58,925 nt of DNA from Labrys sp. WJW (GTDB lineage: Bacteria > Pseudomonadota > Alphaproteobacteria > Rhizobiales > Labraceae). Position 1 is the first letter of the stretch; each line of letters begins with the position of its first letter. The position numbers were made by a program, and so were the translations under genes. Of this stretch, positions 1 through 6,950 are shown one piece after another. The notes beneath the pieces are model-generated. The model saw only the letters and a program-made list of their open reading frames with translations. It did not search any database and was not told where the DNA came from. The DNA lies in contig NZ_LYXZ01000079.1 in assembly GCF_001676615.1 (NCBI RefSeq), forward strand, positions 1-58,925, in the 5' to 3' direction.

Positions 1-934
1 TATCGTGGAGGTCGCTATTGGCCGGGGTCCAGCCCAGCGCATCGGCTGCCCTGTCGATATTCGCATAGAGGGCGGCCGGGTCGCCGCTACGGCGGGGGTG
101 AGGCTCGACCGGTACGGGGTGCCCGGTAACGGTTTCGACCGCATTCAGCAGTTCCCGTACGGTGGCACCGCGGCCACTGCCCAGATTGAGCGTGAGGCTG
201 CCGCGTCCCGCCTGCAGGTGATCGAGGGCCCGCAGATGTGCGTCGGCAATATCGATGACGTGGACATAGTCGCGCATGGCTGTGCCATCGGCCGTGGCAT
301 AGTCCGTACCGAAAAGCTTGAAGGCGGGGCCGAGGCCCAAGGCAGCCCGGATGGCCTTGGGTATGGCGAGGCTGCTCGTCGCATGCCGCTCGCCGATCTC
401 CCCGTCGGGGTCGGCGCCGGCCGCGTTGAAATAGCGCAGCACCACACTCCGCAATCCATAGGCCGAGTCGTAGTGTCGGAGCGCCTGCTCACCGATGAGT
501 TTGGTGGTGCCATAGGGGCTGACAGGCGCCGTGGGAGAGGTTTCTGTCACCGGAAGAGCGGGGGCGTCGCCATAGACGGCGCAGGTCGAGGAGAAGACGA
601 TCGGGCAATTGCCATTGTGCCGGGCTGCCTCGATCACGGCGAGCGTGCCTGCGACATTGGCCTCATAGCAGGGCGAGGGATCGGTGACCGATGACCCCAC
701 ATTCGCGTAGGCGGCGAGATGCATGACCGCTTTGGGGCGATGGCGAGCGAAAACGCCGGCAAGCCAGTCCGCATCGGCAATGTCGCCCCGTTCGAGCGGC
801 CCCCAGCATACATGGCCTTCTCTGCCGTTCGAGAGATCGTCGCAGGCGACGGGGCTGTACCCGGATGAAGCCAAGGTCTTGCAGACATGGCTGCCGATAT
901 AGCCGGCGCCCCCGGTGACCAAGATGATACTCAC
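1..934 (-). CDS. galE: UDP-glucose 4-epimerase, 3' end cut by window edge
   Basis: Interconverts UDP-glucose and UDP-galactose in the cytoplasm, supplying galactose for exopolysaccharide and LPS. The reading frame starts with GTG at 934, with GAGAG just upstream, and stays open to the window edge (about 311 codons; the family is about 330). The N-terminus has the Rossmann NAD motif (ILVTGGAGYIGSH), then the catalytic S-S-T and YxxxK pattern (VFSSTCAVYG, SPYGTTKLIGE), then LRYFNAAGADPDG and MRDYVHVID, all hallmarks of GalE/ExoB. It is divergent from the DUF3422 gene. No other sugar genes are visible, so its operon, if any, lies beyond the edge. Confidence 0.93.
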   Translation of the reverse strand, partial: MSIILVTGGAGYIGSHVCKTLASSGYSPVACDDLSNGREGHVCWGPLERGDIADADWLAGVFARHRPKAVMHLAAYANVGSSVTDPSPCYEANVAGTLAVIEAARHNGNCPIVFSSTCAVYGDAPALPVTETSPTAPVSPYGTTKLIGEQALRHYDSAYGLRSVVLRYFNAAGADPDGEIGERHATSSLAIPKAIRAALGLGPAFKLFGTDYATADGTAMRDYVHVIDIADAHLRALDHLQAGRGSLTLNLGSGRGATVRELLNAVETVTGHPVPVEPHPRRSGDPAALYANIDRAADALGWTPANSDLHD

Positions 935-1172
935 GATGGCTCTCGTGCTCCTGACGGGCGATTGCGACATGCCGGTGTAAGGGCCTCAACCGTCAATGAG
1001 AAGCAAAGAATGGCCGTGCCGCGTCAAATGGAGGCGGGCGAGTGCACTTGTTCAGCCTTTCGCACTGCAACGCTGGCGTGTATTTCCTGCGGGTACAGGT
1101 GGGGTGAACCAGCAAATACTGGCCTGGAAATTGCTTCGAAAGGCTCGGCGCAATGGAATTGGAGAAATCACG

Positions 1173-2453
1173 ATGACGGCGATCGGCGTCTCCGAAGCGA
1201 GCGAGCCCCCGTTTGCCGACCATCAGGGGCGAGCGGCCATCTATGCCGAGTTGCATGCCCGGCCGACTGAGCCGATCGCAACCTCGGCCCGCATCCGCAG
1301 GATCGCCTTCATGCCGGCGGACGCCGGACCTTCGCTGGAGGAGGTGGCGCGGCGCTTCGCCCTTTTCGCCGGCCAGCCCGTGCTGCCCTTCGACGATGCA
1401 CGTACACGCCACATCAAGGTGGAACGGGGAGGGCGCAAGGCCACCTTCGAACTCCACAACGAATTCGCGACCCTGACCTGGCAGTCCGATCTCACCGACC
1501 GCGAGCCCTGGCCGGAGGATATCGGCCTGGATTGCTTTGCGGGGCTGCAGCGGGTCAGCGCCACGCGTGTCGACCTGACAGAAACCCACACGATCACGGA
1601 AGCGGCGCTGGTCGGCTTCAACCCGATCAGCCTGTGCTATTCCGAGCTTTATGACGGCAGGGCCCAGGTCGCGACCGATTTCAATCGTGATCGCGACGGC
1701 TTCACCCGCTACGAACTCGCGGCTGGCCAGTGCAACGTCTTGCGCCGTGGCGTGCTGGTGCGCCGGCTCCTGGAGATCGAGACCTACAGCAATTTCGTCC
1801 TGCTCGGCCTGCCGGTGGCCCGGGCGCTCGGCTCCACGATCCGCCAGTTCGAGGGGGCTGTGAGCCAGGTGATGGGACGCGTCGGCCATGCGCATTCGAC
1901 CAGGGAGAACCGGGAGGCGCTGGAGAGCATCCATGCGCTGTCGGCAGAAGTTGGCCGCAGTATCGAGGAAACCAGTTTCCGTTTCGCGGCAAGCCAGGCT
2001 TATGCGGCCGTGCTCGACACCCGCCTGCGGCAGCTCGTCGAGCGACCGATCGGAGAGTTCACCACCATCGACCGCTATCTGACCAATCGGACCACACCGG
2101 CGGTAGCCACCTGCCTGGCGACGGAAAAGCGCCTGCAGGCGGTGGCGATGAAATTGGAGCGCTCGGCGGAACTCTTGAATGCCCATATCAGCCTGAGCCT
2201 GGAAACCCAGAACCAGACGATTCTCGATACCATCTCGCGCACGTCGGAAAGCCAATATCGTCTGCAGGAGACGGTGGAGGGGCTGTCCATCATCGCGATC
2301 TCCTATTATGCCCTTGCCATCATCGGCTACATGATCGAGGGCGTCAGCCATATCTGGCATGTCGACAAGGCCATTGCCATGCTGTGCGCGGCACCGGTGG
2401 TGCTGTTCCTGGTCTGGCGCGGCATCAAGAGCCTGCGCAAGCGCGCCGCCTGA
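1173..2453 (+). CDS. DUF3422 family membrane protein
   Basis: A 426-residue protein of the DUF3422 family (function unknown). The family's opening motif is present (GRAAIYAELHARPTEPI near residues 21-36). The central part is soluble and helical. The C-terminus has two hydrophobic segments (IIAISYYALAIIGYMI and AIAMLCAAPVVLFLVW) followed by a basic tail, so the protein is probably anchored in the inner membrane by its C-terminal hairpin. I start at ATG 1173, preceded by GGAG at 1161; the frame is open further upstream, but that stretch is basic and unlike the family. It stands alone and is divergent from galE. Confidence 0.85.
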   Translation: MTAIGVSEASEPPFADHQGRAAIYAELHARPTEPIATSARIRRIAFMPADAGPSLEEVARRFALFAGQPVLPFDDARTRHIKVERGGRKATFELHNEFATLTWQSDLTDREPWPEDIGLDCFAGLQRVSATRVDLTETHTITEAALVGFNPISLCYSELYDGRAQVATDFNRDRDGFTRYELAAGQCNVLRRGVLVRRLLEIETYSNFVLLGLPVARALGSTIRQFEGAVSQVMGRVGHAHSTRENREALESIHALSAEVGRSIEETSFRFAASQAYAAVLDTRLRQLVERPIGEFTTIDRYLTNRTTPAVATCLATEKRLQAVAMKLERSAELLNAHISLSLETQNQTILDTISRTSESQYRLQETVEGLSIIAISYYALAIIGYMIEGVSHIWHVDKAIAMLCAAPVVLFLVWRGIKSLRKRAA

Positions 2454-2582
2454 AGGGGCTATTAGAGCCCCCCGACAGGGTAGAAAAGAGCCTCGCCGGG
2501 CCCTTGGGTAACCCTGCTGCCGGTCGATGAGCGGGCCATTCGGTAGGATCGATCGTTTTCGAGGCGGTGTGCCGGCCGCCCG

Positions 2583-2906
2583 TCAGCCATTGGGAATGCA
2601 TTGGCCGGCGTGATTGGGACGCTGCGATGGCGGGCATACGTCAATGGTTTTGTGATGCTCCGATGTCTGGCCGACCGAGGCACTCGACGCCATGCGTCGG
2701 GGATCGAACGCGTCGCGACTGGCGTCGTTGATGGAGCGGTTGGGTACGCATCTGCGCCACTGATTGAAATGGAAGCCTGGAGCGCAAGCGGGGGCCATTG
2801 CAGGAGCGTTCGCCATGGGCGCTTCTTGAGCGGCAAGCCCGGTGGGCGCAAGCACTGCCAGGCACATCAACGCGGCGGGCAGCAGGAGGGGGGCTCTGGC
2901 GATCAT
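2583..2906 (-). CDS. Small secreted Cys-pair protein, unknown function
   Basis: A 107-residue protein with a clear Sec signal peptide (MIARAPLLLPAALMCLAVLAP, cleavage near GLAAQE). The mature part is short and holds two similar Cys-pair modules, CAPGFHFNQWRRCVPN and CPPSQRPNHAGQCIPNG, each probably closed by a disulphide in the periplasm. Small proteins with this pattern are common in Hyphomicrobiales and have no assigned role. No good ribosome binding site is visible before the ATG, which lowers confidence in the start. It has no operon partner. Confidence 0.6.
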   Translation of the reverse strand: MIARAPLLLPAALMCLAVLAPTGLAAQEAPMANAPAMAPACAPGFHFNQWRRCVPNRSINDASRDAFDPRRMASSASVGQTSEHHKTIDVCPPSQRPNHAGQCIPNG

Positions 2907-3715
2907 GGAGCGGGCTCTGGTCTGATGGAGGTGTGTCGAGATGCACTGCGTGGACCATCGAGATGATCCATGCGCGGCTTAGCCTGTGCCGCGGCACGGG
3001 GGTGTGCGTTTTCGCACAGGACGCGCATTGTCTCGCTCACTTCTTCCTGACCCGGGATCAGGACAGGCGGGCACGTGTCCTCCGCGAGAGGAAGCTCAAT
3101 CGCGGTTGCATCACGCAAGGGATGGATCGCCCAAAAAGGGGGGAGGCCCGGGGAGGACGCCTTGCTGAGGTTGTCATCCGGGCCTCCGGGTTCCCGGGGT
3201 GGGAACGCCCGTGAGTTAGACCGTCGAAACTTAGATAAGAATTAGACGTCAGACGCAGCTGGGCCATACATAGGTATTAGGGGTGCATACTTTAATATAG
3301 ACGATATTTATAATCTTTGCGCATGGCGAAGAACACCGGAACACAGACGAAGCCCAGGGACATGATCTCATGGTACAATGGCCAATTTAGCTATATCGCA
3401 TCCCCGTCTTACCCTTCAGGTTATTGATCGATTGTTGTCGTCCATGCTCCGACATCACCTCGATGACATCATTGCATCCGAAGATCCTGGCCCGACAGGT
3501 CGTCTAGCGCCGGGCTTTTTCTTTGGCTGCATGCATCACTCGGGTGGACGCCTCGACCCGGCGTTTTGTGGGAGCAAAGGTGACTGAGAGTTTCGCCTGG
3601 AACTGACTAGTCCGAACGTACAACTCATAACAGCAAGGAGAATCAGCTAGAGGGGCGGTCGAATGCGGGCTGAAAACAGCTTGCTGAGTTTCGTTTGAGC
3701 CTGGGGGGCTTGTGA
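2907..3715. other. Long intergenic region holding a candidate small RNA
   Basis: An 800-base stretch without a convincing gene. The part from 3230 to 3400 is AT-richer than its surroundings. A CTATAT box at 3391 and a terminator-like hairpin at 3490-3524 bracket a candidate small RNA, described separately. Open frames here are short and lack start signals or family features. Confidence 0.5.
3401..3524 (+). ncRNA. Candidate small RNA, unit 1
   Basis: A roughly 124-base unit. Its upstream boundary is a -10-like CTATAT (3391-3396) and its end is a Rho-independent terminator: stem GCCCGAC/GCCGGGC (3490-3496 with 3509-3515, one mismatch), then TTTTTCTTT. It aligns along its length with unit 2 at 4753-4870: CCCGTC near the start, TTGTTGTCG in the middle, GCATCCGA before the stem, and a nearly identical terminator. 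Such similarity between two non-coding stretches, ending at terminators, suggests paralogous trans-acting sRNAs. No known sRNA family was recognised, and transcription is inferred only. Confidence 0.45.
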
Positions 3716-4219
3716 GTGGATAGTTACGTTCCGGCGACCAATACCGTTTCATTCGGAGCAGTCGTCTTTCGCTTTTCATGGATATATGTTCTTGCGGCGA
3801 TCGCCGTCGTGGTCATTGCCTTCTTGCTGGAAGCTTTCTTGCATATCGATATGAGCAAGAATTCCTTCCTGGGCGTGCTGCCCTTGATGACGGCAGGCTC
3901 GGGAACCGGGAAATACTATGCAACCCGCACCGGCATGAAGCCCAGGGGCGTCAAAGCTTGGTTGATAGCGCTTGTCGGCTTCGTGATATCGCTGGCCTTC
4001 AATCTGGCTGTGATCTTCGGCTTCATTGCCTTGACCGACAGTTGGCAGGAGCTGGGCAGCCTCGGCTCGTTTCGCCTGCGCGGCGAGGAGCAATGGCTGG
4101 TGCCCTTGGCGCTTGGCGGATTGTTCCTGCTCTTTGTGGCCCTGACGCGGCTGTTTCTGTGGATGGGAGCCAATCCCGTCGTGAAGAAAATGCGCAAGGA
4201 CGTCACCAGCGCTTTCTGA
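3716..4219 (+). CDS. Small inner-membrane protein, ABZJ_00895-like
   Basis: A 167-residue integral membrane protein with four predicted helices: FSWIYVLAAIAVVVIAFLL, FLGVLPLMTAGSGTGKY, AWLIALVGFVISLAFNLAV and WLVPLALGGLFLLFVALTRL. Length, topology and the G-x-x-Y-x-x-R-T segment between helices 2 and 3 recall the uncharacterised ABZJ_00895 family, but this match is from memory and tentative. The start is GTG 3716, about seven bases after a GGGGGG run. A GC-rich hairpin (4235-4256) follows the stop. The flanking small-RNA-like units make this locus unusual; no functional partner is visible. Confidence 0.65.
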   Translation: MDSYVPATNTVSFGAVVFRFSWIYVLAAIAVVVIAFLLEAFLHIDMSKNSFLGVLPLMTAGSGTGKYYATRTGMKPRGVKAWLIALVGFVISLAFNLAVIFGFIALTDSWQELGSLGSFRLRGEEQWLVPLALGGLFLLFVALTRLFLWMGANPVVKKMRKDVTSAF

Positions 4220-4401
4220 AGCAAAACGCAGGAAGCCCCCCCCGGCTCGAAGGCCGGAGGGGCAGGTCGCCCTCTTCAACGGAAGTGGCGAAGGAGTGTT
4301 GTAGTCGTGGAGGAGCGGCAGGTGTGAATGCCGGACTTGCGTGATCGACATAGCTGCGTCGCAAACATCGGACTATGTTACGCAAGGGCATAGGAGATCT
4401 G

Positions 4402-4650
4402 ATGTTCAAACTGTTTTACGACATGTCGATGCTTGCTTTTGAATCGCAGCAGGCCATTTGGCTGCGTACGCTTCGGCTGGCGCAGGGTGGAAGCCGCGCC
4501 GAGCGCGAGGCCAAGCTGATGATCAGCGAGAAAGTCGCTGCCGCGCAGAACGCCGCTGGCAAGCTGATGACGGGTGCGGCGCCAGGTGCCGTGGTTCGAG
4601 ACTATCGGCGCAAGGTTCGATCCAATGTGAAGCGTTTATCCAAGCCGTGA
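4402..4650 (+). CDS. Small helical protein often annotated 'antifreeze protein'
   Basis: An 82-residue soluble protein: hydrophobic N-terminal helix (MFKLFYDMSMLAFESQQAIW), the motif LRTLRLAQGG, a helix with SEKVAAAQNA, and a basic tail (VVRDYRRKVRSNVKRLSKP). This layout matches a widespread alphaproteobacterial family misleadingly called antifreeze protein, whose members resemble short phasins. Its real role is unknown. The start is ATG 4402 with AGGAG five bases upstream; an upstream in-frame ATG at 4375 has no such site. Followed by two terminator-like units. Confidence 0.7.
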   Translation: MFKLFYDMSMLAFESQQAIWLRTLRLAQGGSRAEREAKLMISEKVAAAQNAAGKLMTGAAPGAVVRDYRRKVRSNVKRLSKP

Positions 4651-4752
4651 CGGCCGGCGCTGGCAGCAGGGCGCAGAGATGGGTAGCAAGCGGTTTCTTC
4701 ATCAGGAAATTGGCCGCGTGAATGCCGGAGACGTAGCGCGCCGAGTTCTATC

Positions 4753-4870
4753 ACGCTCCCGTCACACCATTTGGTCTAATCATCGCATGTTGTCGGCCGT
4801 CCCAATACCGGCCTGATACGTCGCATCCGATCTTGGCCCGGCAGGTAGCGTATCGCCGGGCTTTTTCTTT
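4753..4870 (+). ncRNA. Candidate small RNA, unit 2
   Basis: A homologue of unit 1 (3401-3524). It ends in a perfect terminator: stem GCCCGGC (4836-4842) with GCCGGGC (4855-4861), then TTTTTCTTT. Shared blocks before it include CCCGTCACACC, ATGTTGTCGGCCGTCC and GCATCCGATCTTGG. The 5' end is estimated from the start of the similarity. It carries a CUCCC near the 5' end that could pair with a Shine-Dalgarno sequence, a common feature of sRNAs in this class. Confidence 0.45.
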
Positions 4871-4990
4871 GGTAGCGAATGGCAGGACCGGGGCCACCGT
4901 GCCCGCGTGGCTCTCATGTCACGCGCGTATCACGTGATATGAAATTTATCACCATCGGCTCGCGATTCAGCGAGACAGCAACCTCCTTGG

Positions 4991-5022
4991 CCCGGCGTTC
5001 CGACAGCGCCGGGTTTTCTTTT
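4991..5022 (+). terminator. Third terminator of the same series (possible sRNA unit 3)
   Basis: Stem CCCGGCG/CGCCGGG (4991-4997 with 5007-5013), then TTTTCTTTT. It is preceded by CCTCCTTGG, which resembles the TCTTGG before the unit 2 stem and contains an anti-Shine-Dalgarno CCTCC. The body upstream (about 4930-4990) shows little similarity to units 1 and 2, so only the terminator is claimed. It is convergent with the cupin-like gene ending at 5072. Confidence 0.5.
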
Positions 5023-5071
5023 GGCGGTTCCGTCGATCGGTTGAAGCTCGACCGGAAGGCACGTCGACTTC

Positions 5072-6076
5072 TCAGGCGCTGCCTCGATGACCGGAAACTT
5101 TCTTCAGGAATTGCATGGGCGATTTCAGCCGGGTCATCGGAGAATAGACGATATCCTGGAAGGTCTTGGGATTGGGCATTTCAAGGGCTGAGACCAGCTT
5201 GGCCTTGAGGGCATCCCGCCTGGGGGAGTAACCGGGTGGTCTCGGCTTCAGCCGGAGCTGGCGCAGCATGAAATTGGCCTGATAGATTCTGGCCCGTTGC
5301 TCCAACGGACGCATGCAGAAGGAAATGCTCAGGCTTACCGAGACGTTGTTGCCGTTCTTGACCCAGTGGGGCGCCACAGGCGGATGATGCACGGCTTCGC
5401 CGGGCGTCAGCTTGAAGATCTGGCCGTGGCTCTGCAGTTCGGGCTTGTAGCTCGGCGTATTGTAGCTGCTGGCATAGAAGCGTTCGAGCTCGATTTCCGG
5501 CAGAACCTCGCGGTCTCCGGGATCGAACAGACAGACATCCTTCTCGCCCTGAATCTGGAACAGGAAGTTGGATTCGTGATCGATATGGAAGGGGGTAGAG
5601 ATCCCCGGTGAGGTCAGAATCACGGTCAAGGTCGCCCAGGTCACCTCCTGGCGGAACGGACGATCGGCATAGATCCCGATTTCGTCGATGAGCCGGGCGA
5701 GAACCTGGGCATAGTCGCGATTATAGTCCTGCGTCCGCGAAAGCCTGATCCAGGAGCCTCCCTCGCCGAGGCGTTCGATCACTTCCGTCAATCGATCGTG
5801 CTGCGTAGCCTCGGTGAATTTGCTGCTGATCGATTCCTTTCTCAAATCGAGAGCGAGAAAATCGGCTGCATTGCCACTCCCGATGATGCTGCGGGCAGTT
5901 TTGACGATCTCGGAGATCTCGAACAGGCCGCTCCGGCAAAGTGTGTGATGAACTTTGAAAGGTCGAAGGTTGTAATTTTCTTTAAATGTTCGTTCGCTGA
6001 TTTCGAGTATGTGATCTATGTCATCAGAAATTGATGGCGGTCCTCTTTCTATTTTATTTTCGAAGGCGATGTTCAT
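5072..6076 (-). CDS. JmjC/cupin-like Fe(II)-dioxygenase-fold protein
   Basis: A 334-residue protein with a Cupin_8/JmjC-like core. The iron site can be read as HxD in TPFHIDHESNFLFQIQGEKDV, followed by the distal histidine in PGEAVHHPPVAPHWVKNG. The segment FQIQGEKDVCLFDPGD is typical of the family. Homologues hydroxylate proteins or small molecules with 2-oxoglutarate; the substrate here is unknown. The start is uncertain: ATG 6076 (chosen, with GAGCGAG upstream) or GTG 6133, which would add 19 residues. The 5' end and upstream DNA are AT-richer than neighbouring genes, consistent with recent acquisition. Confidence 0.7.
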   Translation of the reverse strand: MNIAFENKIERGPPSISDDIDHILEISERTFKENYNLRPFKVHHTLCRSGLFEISEIVKTARSIIGSGNAADFLALDLRKESISSKFTEATQHDRLTEVIERLGEGGSWIRLSRTQDYNRDYAQVLARLIDEIGIYADRPFRQEVTWATLTVILTSPGISTPFHIDHESNFLFQIQGEKDVCLFDPGDREVLPEIELERFYASSYNTPSYKPELQSHGQIFKLTPGEAVHHPPVAPHWVKNGNNVSVSLSISFCMRPLEQRARIYQANFMLRQLRLKPRPPGYSPRRDALKAKLVSALEMPNPKTFQDIVYSPMTRLKSPMQFLKKVSGHRGSA

Positions 6077-6391
6077 GATCAGTAACTCGCTCTTTCTGGA
6101 ATGCCCCCAGTCCAGTAACACTGATGATATCACCTGTATGAAATTTTATAAGGAGTAGGCGGGAAGCAAATATTAACTCTTTAGGAGGGTGAATGTCATG
6201 GCTACGTCATCATCTGAGATGATTAGTTTCTAAGATTGTCGCGTTGAGATCGATTTATCTCCAACATGAAGGATAGTCGGAAATACAGGTCGTGATTACG
6301 CCCGAATTCTGACCGATATACATTACGTCGCGGCATCATGTAGTTATTTTCGGCGGGCGCAGTATTCATCGAGAATGGAGGGGCCAGAACT

Positions 6392-6499
6392 ATGGATGCC
6401 GTAATCGCCGGCCGCGGGGCCGGCATGTTCTCAAACAAGCTCCCAGGACAGCGCGCCGACTTTCTGTTGGGCAACGCCGCCATCATCCGGGCTCGATGA
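6392..6499 (+). CDS. Possible 35-residue peptide
   Basis: A short frame starting at ATG 6392 with GGAGGGG about eight bases upstream and ending at TGA 6499. The product (MDAVIAGRGAGMFSNK and so on, ending IIRAR) resembles nothing I know. The frame lies opposite an 87-codon frame on the minus strand with no better support. It is listed only because its ribosome binding site is strong. Confidence 0.2.
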   Translation: MDAVIAGRGAGMFSNKLPGQRADFLLGNAAIIRAR

Positions 6500-6634
6500 C
6501 GGCATCATTCGCCGGCATCTTCCACCTCCAGGAGTTTGGTACGAGCCGCAAGCCGGCGGCCATCGCCGCGCGATCTCTGCACGTCCTGCATGGCAGGAGG
6601 GAAAACGGAGGTGCCGCGTGGGACGACGGGATTT

Positions 6635-6666
6635 GAAACGAAAGAAGGCGCCCCTGGGGGCGCCTT
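6635..6666 (-). terminator. Terminator of tRNA-Lys
   Basis: Perfect hairpin AAGGCGCCCC-TG-GGGGCGCCTT (6645-6666), followed on the minus strand by CTTTCGTTTC. It lies 30 bases past the tRNA 3' end and is the expected transcription stop. Confidence 0.7.
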
Positions 6667-6696
6667 GCTTTTCGTCAGCGATATCAGGAGTTTCGA

Positions 6697-6772
<76 letters not shown>

Positions 6773-6950
6773 ATCGAAACCACCGAAGCGCGACGCGGTG
6801 CCGCGTTCGATGGCGGCGATGTAGCAAAGCTCTTTGTGTGTGTCTAGCGTGTGACGGAAAAATTCTTCAGCTTTTTTGAAATTGCGCTCCGGCGTGCTAT
6901 TCGAAGGCTCTATTCAAAAGCGCCATTCATTAAATCGCCGGAGGTCCCGT

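Larger units (their letters stand above)
6134..6696. other. AT-rich intergenic region between cupin-like gene and tRNA-Lys
   Basis: About 560 bases with low GC up to 6360, then GC-rich DNA. A 35-codon frame (6392-6499) with a good ribosome binding site is listed separately. The only other notable element is the tRNA terminator near 6650. No integrase, repeat of the tRNA end or other island signature was seen. Confidence 0.5.

Noticed and set aside
993..2360. 455-codon frame on the minus strand
   Set aside because: Antisense to the DUF3422 gene, which has a family motif, membrane segments and a ribosome binding site.
6223..6486. 87-codon frame on the minus strand
   Set aside because: No ribosome binding site, no domain, composition changes abruptly within the frame, and it overlaps a better-supported small frame on the other strand.
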